Of a DNA stretch of 64,000 bases, positions 1 through 12,262 are shown in pieces (the stretch's first letter is position 1; each line of letters begins with the position of its first letter). Origin of the DNA: Opitutia bacterium (GTDB lineage Bacteria; Verrucomicrobiota; Verrucomicrobiia; Opitutales; Opitutaceae). The notes under the pieces were generated by a model, which worked only from the letters and a program-made list of their open reading frames with translations, searched no databases and was not told the origin of the DNA. The stretch covers positions 1-64,000 of the forward strand of contig CANJLB010000017.1 of the NCBI GenBank assembly GCA_947475065.1, given 5' to 3'. Position numbers and translations under genes: made by a program.

Positions 1-363
1 ACTGCGGCGGGTGCGCTTTTTGATCCAGGCCTGCGCGTCCCGCGCCTGCCGGAACTGCCCGGCCTCCAAGCGCTCGACAAACTCGGCGGCCACCGCTCCG
101 CGCACCGCCGGCACCCGGGCCCCGCCCCACCGGCGCTGGAGCAAACCCGCCACGCCGCCGGCCACCACCCGGTCCCGGTAGGTGAAAACCGTCTGCCGGC
201 AGACGCCCGCCGCACGCATGATCTGCGCCACCGTCAGCTCAGGCTGCGCAATCAAGCGCACCACCAGCAGACGCTGGCGGGCCCAGTCGGGTTGGGGCTC
301 ACCCCAGGCCGTCTCGATCTGTCTCACCAGTTCGGCTCCCAGTTGCGGTAAAGTTCGTGCCAT
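1..363 (-). mobile_element. IS630-like transposase, N-terminal part (cut by window edge)
   Basis: An open frame of 121 codons starts at ATG 363-361 and runs off the left edge, so only the N-terminus is visible. It reads MARTLPQLGAELVRQIE and later has the helix-turn-helix TVAQIMRAAGVCRQTVFTYRD, GVAGLLQRRWGG and AQAWIKKRT. This is the layout of the helix-turn-helix leader of IS630/winged-helix transposases, which bind the element ends; the DDE catalytic domain would lie outside the window. A purine-rich stretch (gaggtggg) just upstream of the ATG could serve as ribosome site. I could not define an inverted repeat in positions 364-480. A stand-alone helix-turn-helix protein is possible but less likely. 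Confidence 0.72.
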
Positions 364-480
364 GACCCACCTCACCCGCTTTCGTCTTCACAGTAAAGTC
401 TAATATCTAGGGGATGTTGGTATGAATCCTGTTTCAACTGCATGAGTCCGGCTGAGTTGGCAGCTCGGTGCCCCGGGTGC

Positions 481-1443
481 TCAGAACCACTTTTTCTTCT
501 TGAGATAAATGACCATCAAGATGGTCGAGACGAGGGTTAGAGTGCAGGCCCAGAGATAGCCATGGGGGGAGCGCAGCTCGGGCATATGGTCAAAGTTCAT
601 GCCATACCAGCCGCCGACGAGCACAGCGGGCAGCGTGACGGCGGTGAGGGCGGTGAGAAACTTGATGCCTTCGTTGGCCTCAAATGCCGCCTTGTTGAGA
701 TAGATGTCGAACGCCATCATCAGGCGTTCGTGGTAGTTCACGGCGGTATCCTCAAGGCGCGCGAGGTTGTCGCGCAGATCGCGGAAGTAGGGGAGGAGCT
801 TGGGGCGGACGAGCTTGGTGTCGCCACGGGCGAGGCGGTCAACCACATCGCGCTGCGGGCGCACGATGGCCCGCAGGCGGGAGAAGTCGTTGCGCACGGC
901 GATGAGCTCGCCGACGAGCTGCTGCTGCGATGCCTGGGCGAGGACGGTTTCCTCGATTTCCTCCAGTTCGGCGTGGAGTTCGGCCATGACGGTCTGGTAA
1001 TTGTCCACGAGCAGGTCGAGCAAGGTGTGGGCAATGCGGTCGGGACCGCGCGCCGTGGATTTGCCAGCGCGCTCGATGGCGGTGGCGACAGACTTGAGCG
1101 GCTTGGGATGGAAGGTGACGAGGTAGTCCTTGCCGAGAAAGAGATCGAGTTCGGTCGTGGCAAACTTGTCGGCTCTCGTGAAGTCCACGGCGTGCATCAC
1201 CAAAAAAAGGTAGTCCTCGTAGTCCTCGATCTTGGGCAGCGAGCTGGGCGCGACGCAGTCTTCGATGGCGAGCGGGTGAAATTGGAACACCCCTTCGAGA
1301 ATGGCCTTGGTCTCCTCAAGCGTGGGCTGGTCAAGGTTGACCCAGATCACGAGGCCTTTGTCGGCGCGCACAAGACGGAGCGCCTCGAGCTCAAGGTCAC
1401 GGCCGACGAGCTTGCCGTCGCTGAAGACAAAGGATTGGATCAT
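481..1443 (-). CDS. corA: CorA family magnesium/cobalt transporter
   Basis: 320 residues, full length for CorA. The long N-terminal cytoplasmic region is rich in charged helices. Two C-terminal membrane segments follow, the first ending in the pore signature GMN (about residues 281-283, in GGWYGMNFDHMPEL), which in this family forms the selectivity loop of the pentameric inner-membrane channel for Mg2+ (also Co2+/Ni2+). The C-terminus is the usual lysine-rich tail (KKKKWF). The start is ATG 1443, directly giving MIQSFVFSDGK. It reads in the same direction as the thioredoxin reductase gene upstream, with about 90 bases between them. A long open frame on the opposite strand is a by-product of high GC. 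Confidence 0.95.
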   Translation of the reverse strand: MIQSFVFSDGKLVGRDLELEALRLVRADKGLVIWVNLDQPTLEETKAILEGVFQFHPLAIEDCVAPSSLPKIEDYEDYLFLVMHAVDFTRADKFATTELDLFLGKDYLVTFHPKPLKSVATAIERAGKSTARGPDRIAHTLLDLLVDNYQTVMAELHAELEEIEETVLAQASQQQLVGELIAVRNDFSRLRAIVRPQRDVVDRLARGDTKLVRPKLLPYFRDLRDNLARLEDTAVNYHERLMMAFDIYLNKAAFEANEGIKFLTALTAVTLPAVLVGGWYGMNFDHMPELRSPHGYLWACTLTLVSTILMVIYLKKKKWF

Positions 1444-1533
1444 GGCACCGGCAGGCTAGGGGAGCGCGGCGGCAAATGGCCACCAAAAGGATCAAAACGT
1501 TGGCCCCGGGTTCATTGGTCCCAACCGGGCAGG

Positions 1534-2484
1534 TCACCCACAGTGCTCGGCCAGCCAGCGCTCGGCCTCGATGGCGGCCGCGCAGCCCATGCCGGCGGCG
1601 GTGATCGCCTGCCGGTAAACGTGGTCGGCGCAGTCGCCGGCGACATAGACGCCGGGGACGTTGGTGCGGATCTGGGTGCCGACGGCGGGTCGGAAGTAGC
1701 CGCCCTCGTCGGTGTCGAGCACGGAGGCGAATGGTGCGGTGTTCGGCACATGGCCGATGGCAACGAAAATGCCCTTCACCGGCAGCACGCTCTCGGCTCC
1801 GGTCCTGACGTGCCTGATTTTGAGGCCGCTCACCGCGCCTGCGGCGACGCCCTCGACGGCGACCGGTGCGCTGTCCCACACGCACTGGATTTTGGGGTGC
1901 GAGGTCGCGCGTTCGGCCATGATCTTCGAGGCCCGCAGCGAGTCGCGACGGTGGACGAGATAGACCTTGCTGGCGAAACGGGTGAGAAACAGCGCCTCCT
2001 CGGCCGCGCTGTCGCCGCCGCCGATGACGGCCACCTCCATTTTTTTATAAAACGCGCCGTCGCAGGTCGCGCACGTCGTCACGCCCTTGCCGCCGTAAAG
2101 TTCCTTTTCGCCGGGGATGCCGGTCATGCGCGGCGACGCCCCGGTGGCGATGATCACTGTCTTGGCGAACAGGGTGCGGTCTCCCGCGACCAGCTGGCGC
2201 GGCAGCGCCGTGAAATCCACCGACGTGACCAGCGCCTGCTCGAAGCGCGCGCCGAACTTCGCCGCCTGTTCACGCAGGTTTTGCATGAGCTGAAAGCCGT
2301 CCACGCCCGCCGGGAAGCCGGGAAAATTTTCCACTTCACTCGTCGTCGTGAGCTGACCGCCGGGCAGCGGCCCCTCGAGCACGAGCGGAGCGAGGCCGGC
2401 GCGGGCGGTATAGATGGCGGCGGTGAGGCCGGCGCAGCCGGTCCCGACAATGACGACGTTTTCAACCGAGGTGGGCGTGGACAT
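1534..2484 (-). CDS. trxB: Thioredoxin reductase (NADPH)
   Basis: FAD-dependent NADPH:thioredoxin oxidoreductase of about 316 residues. It has the N-terminal FAD dinucleotide fold ([16 protein letters not shown]; the usual GSGPAG is GTGCAG here), the redox-active disulfide CATCDG (Cys138 and Cys141), the NADPH fold [10 protein letters not shown], and the C-terminal FAD motif YVAGDCAD. I place the start at ATG 2484 ([10 protein letters not shown]); an upstream in-frame ATG at 2535 would add 17 residues with no family counterpart. It acts in the cytoplasm to keep thioredoxin reduced. It may be co-transcribed with corA downstream. Confidence 0.95.
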   Translation of the reverse strand: MSTPTSVENVVIVGTGCAGLTAAIYTARAGLAPLVLEGPLPGGQLTTTSEVENFPGFPAGVDGFQLMQNLREQAAKFGARFEQALVTSVDFTALPRQLVAGDRTLFAKTVIIATGASPRMTGIPGEKELYGGKGVTTCATCDGAFYKKMEVAVIGGGDSAAEEALFLTRFASKVYLVHRRDSLRASKIMAERATSHPKIQCVWDSAPVAVEGVAAGAVSGLKIRHVRTGAESVLPVKGIFVAIGHVPNTAPFASVLDTDEGGYFRPAVGTQIRTNVPGVYVAGDCADHVYRQAITAAGMGCAAAIEAERWLAEHCG

Positions 2485-2726
2485 GGGAGAGGGCAACTGA
2501 AGGCGGGCCGTGCTCATGCGCAACGGCGAAATCAAGGAGCGGCGGAAAAGCTGAAGAGCCGAAAGACTGAGAGGCTGTTACCGAGCGAAGCGTCAGGCGC
2601 GTCGCGCGCCCAATCGGGGCTTGGTGCTGTGTGCTTCGTTCTTGGTTGGCTGATGTCGGCCTGTTGAGTTCCTGATTGCCTGCCGGCTAGCGCGCAGCTT
2701 CACTGGGATTCCCACCTCTGCTGACC

Positions 2727-3104
2727 ATGCCGACCCGCTCCATTCTGATTGTAGACGACGAGCCCGCCTTCTGCGAGATGGTCGGTCTGATGCTGGAGGG
2801 GGCCGGCCACGCCGTGACACTCACGGCCGACGGTGTGGCGGGCGGGCGGGCCCTGGAGGAGAAGGCATTCGACCTCGTGATCACAGACCTGCTCATGCCG
2901 GAGATGGATGGCTTGGAGTTTATCGCGCGGATACGCGGCAAGCATCCGTCGGTTCAGATTCTGGCCATGTCGGGGGGCGGGCACATCGCCAGCCGCGAAT
3001 ATCTGAAGCTGGCGCGAGGTCTCGGGGCGCATGCCCTCATTGAGAAGCCATTCACGCAGGATAAGCTCCACGAGGCCGTCGCGGCGTTGCTGGCGGCAGC
3101 CTGA
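2727..3104 (+). CDS. CheY-like single-domain response regulator
   Basis: 125 residues, one receiver domain and no output domain. The acidic pair is in ILIVDDE, the phospho-acceptor is Asp54 in VITDLLMPEMDG, and the conserved lysine is Lys107 in LIEKPF. Such proteins act by protein-protein contact or as phosphate relays. It is a lone gene, convergent with the DUF2851 gene, whose stop lies 17 bases away. No cognate kinase is adjacent; the PAS kinase at 6851-8344 is a candidate partner only by proximity. Confidence 0.93.
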   Translation: MPTRSILIVDDEPAFCEMVGLMLEGAGHAVTLTADGVAGGRALEEKAFDLVITDLLMPEMDGLEFIARIRGKHPSVQILAMSGGGHIASREYLKLARGLGAHALIEKPFTQDKLHEAVAALLAAA

Positions 3105-3120
3105 GGCAGCGCACGGCGCA

Positions 3121-4347
3121 TCAACGCCGTCCCGCTTCCAACAGCCAGCCGAGCAGGCCTTGAGCCGCGCCATGGCAGGCGGGGCGGGAGGGTGCGGCCA
3201 GCACGCCGAGCGCGCGCAACGTGGGCAGCAGCGATTCCGGCAGGTCGCCGGGAAACCAGATTTGCCAGAAGCCGCCGAGTTGCGCGCCAGTCCCGGCGGC
3301 GAGCAGCGGCAGCAGCGCGTCGCAGATTAGCGTGTCGAAACGGGGTCCGCTGACAGCATCGGCGCAGAGCGCGCCGGAGAGCTTGCTCCGCAGCGCGGGC
3401 AGCCGGTGTTGCCGGCGCAACGCGCGGGTCTGGCTCACGTCGGCCGCAGCCGGCGCGGGCAGGACCGGTGCGAGAGCGTGCAGTCGTGCGGGCCAGTCGG
3501 GCCGCGCCGCCGTCCACGCCGCATAGTGGCGCAGCCGCAGGCGCGGGTGGTTGAGCGGACGCACTCCTCGCAACTGCCAGCGGCCCTCCTGCGAGGCCCA
3601 CGCGGCCGCGAGGTCCACGCGGCCTGCCGCCCAGTCGGTGAGCGGAAACCGGGTGGCGAGCGTAAGCAGCGGCGCGCGATTGAAGCGGTGGCCGAGGATT
3701 TCCAGCGCGGCATGATGGCACGCATCCTCCCAGCCCAGCCGCGCGATGCGCCCGCGGGCGAAATGGACTTTCTGCCGCCAGCGCCGCTCCGCATGGTGTG
3801 CGAGCAGGGCGGCCAGTGCGTCCGGGCCGAGTACGGTCAGTTCTGCCGGGACGCGGGCAAGGGGCCGGCCGGCGAGCACGGCAACGGCCTCGTCCTCGGC
3901 GTATTCCTCCAGCGCGTGATGGAGCAACGGAAGCAGTGCGAGCACCGGGATAGTCCGCCCGCCCGCACCGTAGGTGTATTGTTCCTCCGTCGAAAACAGC
4001 ACGACGTGGAGCACGACGCCGGAGTACGCCGGGTCGTGGGCGTGGGCGTGCGCCGTCCAGTCGGACGCATACAGGTGGAGCTCGACATCGCCGGCCACTT
4101 CCACCCCGCCGAGCCGCAGACGTGCGCCGAGAAAATCCGGCCCGGCGAGGCCGTTCCATTTTCCAGAATCAAGAATTTCCAGTGTGCGGCCGTCGGCAGT
4201 GCGCGCCGCGGCCCCGTCGAACTCACGCCTTGCCCAGATGAGCTGAAGCAGTTTCTCGGAAAAGGTGAAGGGGCCGTAAAGCCCCTGGGCTTCAGCGACA
4301 GCGGAGCCGGGCGGCCGGGCGGAGGGTGGGACGTGAGCGGTGGTCAT
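3121..4347 (-). CDS. DUF2851 family protein
   Basis: About 408 residues, matching my recall of the DUF2851 family, whose function is unknown. Recognisable parts are the N-terminal KLLQLIWARREFD, then GLAGPDFLGARLRLGGVEV and GDVELHLYASDW, with HDPAYSGVVLHVVLF following. The start is ATG 4347, which overlaps the stop of the upstream NYN-domain gene as ATGA, indicating translational coupling. A further upstream in-frame ATG (4365) would add six residues inside that gene. The coupling to a putative RNA nuclease hints at a role in RNA or nucleic-acid metabolism, but this is inference. Confidence 0.85.
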   Translation of the reverse strand: MTTAHVPPSARPPGSAVAEAQGLYGPFTFSEKLLQLIWARREFDGAAARTADGRTLEILDSGKWNGLAGPDFLGARLRLGGVEVAGDVELHLYASDWTAHAHAHDPAYSGVVLHVVLFSTEEQYTYGAGGRTIPVLALLPLLHHALEEYAEDEAVAVLAGRPLARVPAELTVLGPDALAALLAHHAERRWRQKVHFARGRIARLGWEDACHHAALEILGHRFNRAPLLTLATRFPLTDWAAGRVDLAAAWASQEGRWQLRGVRPLNHPRLRLRHYAAWTAARPDWPARLHALAPVLPAPAAADVSQTRALRRQHRLPALRSKLSGALCADAVSGPRFDTLICDALLPLLAAGTGAQLGGFWQIWFPGDLPESLLPTLRALGVLAAPSRPACHGAAQGLLGWLLEAGRR

Positions 4348-4820
4348 GGCGCGGGCCGGCGCCATTCCTGCGCGTTGCGGCGGCGCAGTCCAGCCGCTTG
4401 TGCGCCGAGGCGCCCCTCGGCCCGCTCACACCATGCGGCGAGATCGTCGGGGGTGACGGCCAGGGCACCAAGCGCCTCAACCGTGCGCCGCTCGGTCTGG
4501 TCGGCAGTGGCGACATGGCAGTCGCCCGGCGTGGCGGCGCGCGCGACGAGCTGCTCGATCACGTCGTCGGCCGTGAGCCTGGAGGGGGTAAACAGCACGG
4601 TGAACGACTCCTGCTGCGATGGCCGCTCGACGACCAGCTCGGGCCCGCGCCCGTCAAAGACGAGGGTGATCCGCACGGCCTCGGCGTCGTGGATGGCAGC
4701 GAGACGCCGGCCGAGCTGCGAGCGCGCGGCGTCGCGGTCGCGGCGGAGCAGTGCGCGCAGCTCGGGCCACGCGTGCAGGATGTTGGGGCCGTCCACCAGC
4801 AGATGTTTCGCCGACGCCAT
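4344..4820 (-). CDS. NYN domain protein, YacP-like putative ribonuclease
   Basis: 158 residues. The N-terminus HLLVDGPNILHAWPEL is the first acidic motif of NYN/PIN-type nucleases, followed by AVRITLVFDGRGPE and DDVIEQLVA. DCHVATADQTERR gives the central and C-terminal acidic residues. YacP-like proteins are predicted metal-dependent RNA endonucleases. The start is ATG 4820 (MASAKHLLVDG); an upstream in-frame ATG at 4919 would prepend an Ala/Arg-rich stretch that is not family-like. The stop overlaps the DUF2851 start by ATGA. Confidence 0.85.
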   Translation of the reverse strand: MASAKHLLVDGPNILHAWPELRALLRRDRDAARSQLGRRLAAIHDAEAVRITLVFDGRGPELVVERPSQQESFTVLFTPSRLTADDVIEQLVARAATPGDCHVATADQTERRTVEALGALAVTPDDLAAWCERAEGRLGAQAAGLRRRNAQEWRRPAP

Positions 4821-4926
4821 GACGGCAGCGTGGCCGCCGGCACGGGCAAAGCAACGGGCGAGTGCGGCGGCCGGGGCAGCATGGGTTGCGCTTGCAGGCC
4901 CGCCCGGTGAGCCATCCACTGGTCAC

Positions 4927-5142
4927 ATGCGTCCCGCCGTCCGTTCCAATTTTCTGCTGGTGCTCGCGGTGGTCGCGGTGATCGGCGGCGGGCTGGTCTT
5001 TCGCGGCGGACAGGCGCTGGGCCGGATGATGGCGTTTGCGCAGATCGCCGGCTTCGCCTTCGGCTTTCTGTGGAAATTTGTGCTGCTGGCGCTGGTGTTT
5101 TTCTGGCTGCGCTCGGCGTGGCGGGGCAACCGGCAGGACTGA
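4927..5142 (+). CDS. Small two-helix membrane protein
   Basis: 71 residues starting MRPAVRSNFLLVLAVV, with two hydrophobic segments (about residues 9-26 and 38-60) separated by a short loop with glycine and arginine, and a charged tail WRGNRQD. I do not recognise a family. It diverges from the NYN gene, with about 105 bases between the two starts. The frame is open much further upstream, but only this part looks like protein rather than antisense of the NYN and DUF2851 genes. Confidence 0.6.
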   Translation: MRPAVRSNFLLVLAVVAVIGGGLVFRGGQALGRMMAFAQIAGFAFGFLWKFVLLALVFFWLRSAWRGNRQD

Positions 5143-5218
5143 GCCCCCTGTGTGACCGGCGGTCGCGTCCGGCGGTTCTCCGTCCATGCAATCCTGCGGC
5201 GGCTGGCGGCGGGGACGC

Positions 5219-5689
5219 TCAGCGGCGGAGATTTTCCTCGGCGGTGGCGACGAGCGCGGCGAACTCAGCGGGCGTGGCGGCGGCGAGGAGGGCGGCGCGG
5301 GTGGCGTCAACCTTGAGGATTTTGCAGAGCGCGCTCACGAGTGTGAGATAGTCGGCCGGCGCAGTCTTCGGCGTGCCGATCACAAACATCAGCTTCACGT
5401 TTTGGTTGCCACCCCCGAAGAGCACGCCGGCATCGCTGCGGCCTACGGCGAGCACGAGCTTTTTGACGTGCTCGGTCCGGGCGTGGGGCAGGGCGACCTC
5501 GTTGCCGAGGCAGGTGGTGTCAAGGCGGTCGCGGGCGAGCAGCTCGGCGTAGAAACCGTCGAAGCCGGTCACGTCGGGATGGCCGGCGAGAAGCAGGGCG
5601 ACCTCGTGCAGCGCGGTCGTGCGCTTCGTGCTTTGCAGCCGGAGGCAGATGCGCGCAGGATCGAGGAGAGCGGTGACGAGGCCGGCCAT
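5219..5689 (-). CDS. PTS EIIA-Ntr (PtsN-like) domain protein
   Basis: 156 residues, a single PTS EIIA type-2 domain. The phospho-acceptor histidine is His69 in NEVALPHARTEHV, and a later core strand reads VKLMFVIGTP. In the nitrogen-PTS this protein takes phosphate from NPr and regulates rather than transports sugars. No EIIB/EIIC transporter domains lie nearby, which supports a regulatory role. The start is ATG 5689 (MAGLVTALLDP); the upstream in-frame ATG at 5818 would add a stretch rich in Cys and Pro. It is divergent from the HTH-metallohydrolase gene. Confidence 0.87.
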   Translation of the reverse strand: MAGLVTALLDPARICLRLQSTKRTTALHEVALLLAGHPDVTGFDGFYAELLARDRLDTTCLGNEVALPHARTEHVKKLVLAVGRSDAGVLFGGGNQNVKLMFVIGTPKTAPADYLTLVSALCKILKVDATRAALLAAATPAEFAALVATAEENLRR

Positions 5690-5809
5690 AAAGAAAGGAG
5701 GGCAACAGGGAGCGTGCGGGGCCGCAGTTTGGCAAGGGCGGAAATCGCATGGCGGGCGGATGCGGATTTTTGCGGTTGCGGCGACGACGGCGGCCGGTTG
5801 GCTCCCGGC

Positions 5810-6784
5810 ATGGCGCACATTCCGTTGGAGGACAATTTTACCGACGTGATCGGCAAGGCCCAGCGTGGCTGGAAAATCTCCGATGCCGAGCTCTGCGCCC
5901 GCGCCGGCGTGCTACCGGCGGACCTCGCCGCCGTGCAGGCCGGCCGGCCGCTGGACGCCGTGTTGCGCCGCGTCGCCCGTCATCTGCGTCTGGACCCGGA
6001 CGCGCTGGAAGCTCTCGCCCACGGCCGCTGGCGGCCCCGCGCGCCGGTGTTTCCACGCGGCTTCGCGATGTTCAACACGCCGCACGAGGACATGACGGTC
6101 AACAGCTACCTCGTATGGGAGCCGCGCTCGCGCGTCGCGGCGGCGTTTGACACGGGCGCCGACTGCGGGGGGATGCTCGACACCATCGCCGCGGAGCGGC
6201 TGGACCTTCGCTACATCTTCCTCACGCATACCCACGATGACCATGTCGCCGATCTGGCGCGGCTCGCCGCAGCCACGGGCGCTGAGGTGTGGGCCAGCGA
6301 ACGCGAGCCGGCGGCGCACGCGGGCGCGCGGACGTTTGCGGAAAACTCACACTTCCATCTCGGCGAAATCGCGGTGAAAACGTTGCTCACTTGGGGCCAC
6401 TCGCCCGGGCAGACGACATTTTTCATCACCGGCCTGGCCTGGCCGCTGGCCATCGTGGGCGACGCGCTCTTCGCGGGCTCAATCGGCGGCAGCCGGGAGC
6501 ATTTTGCCGAGCAGCTGCGCCACGACCGGGAGAAAATTTTCACGCTGCAGCGCGACACTGTGCTCGCCTGCGGCCACGGACCGCTGACCACGCTGGCCGA
6601 GGAACGGCTCCACAACCCATTTTTCTCCCGGCCCTGGCACCCGCCGACGAAGCAGCCGGAGGCGCCCGCAGCGACCGGTGTCGCCGCAGCGGCGGACCGC
6701 GTCGAAAAGCAACGGCCGGCCTTGCGCATCCCGGTGGCGGCGAAACGTTTCGCGCGACCTACGCCGGGACGGCGACGGGCGTGA
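5810..6784 (+). CDS. MBL-fold metallohydrolase with N-terminal helix-turn-helix-like domain
   Basis: 324 residues. Residues about 5-75 look like an XRE-type helical domain (FTDVIGKAQRGWKISDAELC, then AGVLPADLAAVQAGR). Residues about 85-290 form a metallo-beta-lactamase fold with a complete metal set: HTHDDH, then His in TWGHSPGQ, Asp in IVGDALFAG and His in LACGHGPL. This is the glyoxalase-II-like hydrolase group; the substrate cannot be told. The C-terminal 40 residues are Arg/Pro rich and probably disordered. The start ATG 5810 gives MAHIPLEDNFTDVIG. It is divergent from the EIIA gene. Confidence 0.85.
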   Translation: MAHIPLEDNFTDVIGKAQRGWKISDAELCARAGVLPADLAAVQAGRPLDAVLRRVARHLRLDPDALEALAHGRWRPRAPVFPRGFAMFNTPHEDMTVNSYLVWEPRSRVAAAFDTGADCGGMLDTIAAERLDLRYIFLTHTHDDHVADLARLAAATGAEVWASEREPAAHAGARTFAENSHFHLGEIAVKTLLTWGHSPGQTTFFITGLAWPLAIVGDALFAGSIGGSREHFAEQLRHDREKIFTLQRDTVLACGHGPLTTLAEERLHNPFFSRPWHPPTKQPEAPAATGVAAAADRVEKQRPALRIPVAAKRFARPTPGRRRA

Positions 6785-6850
6785 GCACCGTCCAAGCCCG
6801 GCCGATCAGAGCGATGTTTTTGTTCGACATCGGTGGCGGACGGCGGCACG

Positions 6851-8344
6851 ATGATTGCATCCGGCATGGTTTCGCTTAAACGCAAAACCACCCTCATTCT
6901 GGCACTCGCGGCGTCTCTTGTGGTCGCGCTGGTCGCCATCATTGCCGACGACAATGTCAGCGAACGGCTTGGTTCGACTTACTATATCCTCGCCCTCTCG
7001 ATCATCGGCTGCGTGCTCCTGCTGCTGGCGGGCTATTTCTGGGACCGCACGCTGGTGCAGCGGCTCAAGAACCTGCGCTCCACGGCGCAGGCCGCTGGCG
7101 AGCCCGCAGGGCCCGGCCCGGGGTCCGAGCTGGAGGACGGGGATCCGGACGAGATCATCGGCCTCGCCCGGCAGATCGAGCGCATGGCGCGGTCGCTCCA
7201 GCGCGTCGAGGCGAGCTACCGGGGCATCGTCGAGGATCAGGTTGACCTGATCTGCCGCTACCGGGCGGACGGGCGGCTCACGTTTGTCAACGCGGCCTAT
7301 GCCGCCCATCTCGGCCGCAAGCGCGCAGAGCTGATGGGGCAGCCGGCAGTCCTGGTCACCGCCGGCCTGCTGAGGACCGAAGGGGTGCCACCGGAGACCG
7401 CTGCGTTTGAGAGCACCCTGGCCGACACGGCCGGACGCGCGGTGGTGCTGGCATGGACGCACCGTGCGATCAAGGACAACACCGGAACCATCCTTGAGTA
7501 TCAGGCCGTGGGCCACGACATCACCACACGCAAGGAGGCCGAGGCGCTGTTGCGCGCCGCCAAGGACGCCGCCGAGGCGGCCGACCGCGCCAAGGGGGAG
7601 TTTCTCGCCATTGTCAGCCACGAGCTGCGCACACCGATCAACGCGATCATCGGCTTCGCCGATATCCTGCGGGAGACGCCGCTCACCGCCGAGCAGCAAG
7701 CCCATGCCGACCTGATCGCCACGAGCGGCCGGACGCTCGAGACCCTCATCGCCGACATCCTCGACCTGTCGAAAATCGAGGCCGGCACGCTGGACATTGC
7801 CACCGCGCCTTTCGCGCTGCGCGGCTGCATCGAACAGGTCTGCCTGCTGCTCAAGCCCTGCGCGGTCGCCACCGGTCTCACGCTCGAGACGCGCATCGCC
7901 ACCGATGTCCCGGCCATCGTCAACGGCGACGAGCAGCGTCTGCGGCAGATTCTCCAGAACCTCCTCGGCAACGCCATCAAGTTCACCGAACGCGGCGGCG
8001 TGACGCTCACGGCGGACTGCGCCCGCACCGAGCTGATCGAGCCGCACAAACGCCGCGCCGTGCGCCTGCGGTTTGCGGTGCGTGACACGGGCATCGGCAT
8101 TCCGCCCGACAAGACGGATCAGCTCTTCAAGCCATTCAGCCAGGTGGACAGTTCCGCGCGCCGCCGCCGCGGCGGCACGGGCCTTGGGCTCGTGATCTCG
8201 AAGCGACTCTGCGAACGGATGGGCGGGGCCATCTCGGTCGAGAGCCACCCCGGCGAGGGCTCGACCTTTTACTTCACCATCATGGTGGACTACCAGCCCG
8301 GCGATACCCAGGAGCCGTTTGCCGAGGGTGTGGCGGTCGCCTGA
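6851..8344 (+). CDS. PAS-domain sensor histidine kinase (membrane-bound)
   Basis: 497 residues. There are two membrane helices near the N-terminus (ALAASLVVALVAII and IIGCVLLLLAG), a HAMP-like linker, and a PAS domain from about residue 115 (GIVEDQVDLICRYRADGRLT). The HisKA domain has the phospho-acceptor His in FLAIVSHELRTPINAIIGF. The ATPase domain has NLLGNAIKFTE, DTGIGIPPD and GGTGLGLVISKRL. No receiver domain is attached, so it needs a separate regulator. In-frame starts are GTG 6833, ATG 6851 and ATG 6866; I chose 6851. The input signal is unknown. Confidence 0.92.
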   Translation: MIASGMVSLKRKTTLILALAASLVVALVAIIADDNVSERLGSTYYILALSIIGCVLLLLAGYFWDRTLVQRLKNLRSTAQAAGEPAGPGPGSELEDGDPDEIIGLARQIERMARSLQRVEASYRGIVEDQVDLICRYRADGRLTFVNAAYAAHLGRKRAELMGQPAVLVTAGLLRTEGVPPETAAFESTLADTAGRAVVLAWTHRAIKDNTGTILEYQAVGHDITTRKEAEALLRAAKDAAEAADRAKGEFLAIVSHELRTPINAIIGFADILRETPLTAEQQAHADLIATSGRTLETLIADILDLSKIEAGTLDIATAPFALRGCIEQVCLLLKPCAVATGLTLETRIATDVPAIVNGDEQRLRQILQNLLGNAIKFTERGGVTLTADCARTELIEPHKRRAVRLRFAVRDTGIGIPPDKTDQLFKPFSQVDSSARRRRGGTGLGLVISKRLCERMGGAISVESHPGEGSTFYFTIMVDYQPGDTQEPFAEGVAVA

Positions 8345-8410
8345 ACCTAAAAACGCAGTTCAATTTGACTACGGATTGTCAGACTGTCGCTTCGCTCGGA
8401 ACACGGACGC

Positions 8411-8439
8411 TCAGCGCTTCGTTGCCTTTCCACCATCTG
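8411..8439. repeat. 29-bp direct repeat, left copy
   Basis: The stretch beginning tcagcgcttcgttgccttt matches positions 13560-13588 at 28 of 29 bases in the same orientation. The two copies bracket the araC-iorA-iorB-aldo/keto reductase operon. Similarity stops at both ends. It could be a recombination scar or fragments of a mobile element. Confidence 0.85.
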
Positions 8440-8461
8440 TTGTTTGGAGCCGGCACGGTGC

Positions 8462-11774
<3,313 letters not shown>

Positions 11775-11786
11775 GGGAGATGCTCC

Positions 11787-12254
11787 TTATTTGGCGGCGG
11801 CCATGGCGTCGGCAGCCTGATGGATGGCAGCACGGATGCGTGTGTAGGTGCCGCAGCGGCAGAGGTTGTCGGCCATTGTCTTGTCAATTTCGGCGTCGGT
11901 CGGCTTCGGCGTGCGCTTGAGCAGCGCGGCGGCGGTCATGATCTGACCACCCTGGCAGTAGCCGCACTGGGCCACGTCCATGTCACACCAAGCTTTTTGC
12001 AGCGGGTGATCGCCAGTGGGCGAGAGGCCCTCGATGGTGACAATTTTTTTGCTGCCTGCCTCGGAGACGGGGATCTGACAGGAGCGCATGGACTCGCCGT
12101 CCACATGAACGGTGCAGGCGCCGCAGATGTCCACGCCGCAGCCGTATTTGACGCCGATGTAGTTGAGCTTGTCGCGGAGCACCCAGAGCATCGGGGTGTC
12201 GGGTGCGGCGTCCACCGTTTCGGTGCGCCCATTCACATTTAGTGTATATTTCAT
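11787..12254 (-). CDS. (2Fe-2S) ferredoxin-like subunit, IorA-like (copy 1)
   Basis: 155 residues, the small subunit of the IorAB hydroxylase. The N-terminal plant-type [2Fe-2S] site uses Cys39, Cys44, Cys47 and Cys59 (GCGVDICGACTV). The C-terminal helical domain binds a second [2Fe-2S] cluster through Cys97, Cys100, Cys132 and Cys134 ([21 protein letters not shown]). It passes electrons from the molybdenum site in IorB. It has no signal of its own and would be co-exported with IorB through Tat. It sits between araC (8 bases upstream) and iorB (12 bases downstream). Confidence 0.95.
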   Translation of the reverse strand: MKYTLNVNGRTETVDAAPDTPMLWVLRDKLNYIGVKYGCGVDICGACTVHVDGESMRSCQIPVSEAGSKKIVTIEGLSPTGDHPLQKAWCDMDVAQCGYCQGGQIMTAAALLKRTPKPTDAEIDKTMADNLCRCGTYTRIRAAIHQAADAMAAAK

Positions 12255-12262
12255 GGGAGAGT

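Noticed and set aside
562-2667. A 701-codon open frame on the plus strand
   Set aside because: It lies antisense to corA and trxB, both with clear family motifs. Long antisense frames are expected at this GC content.
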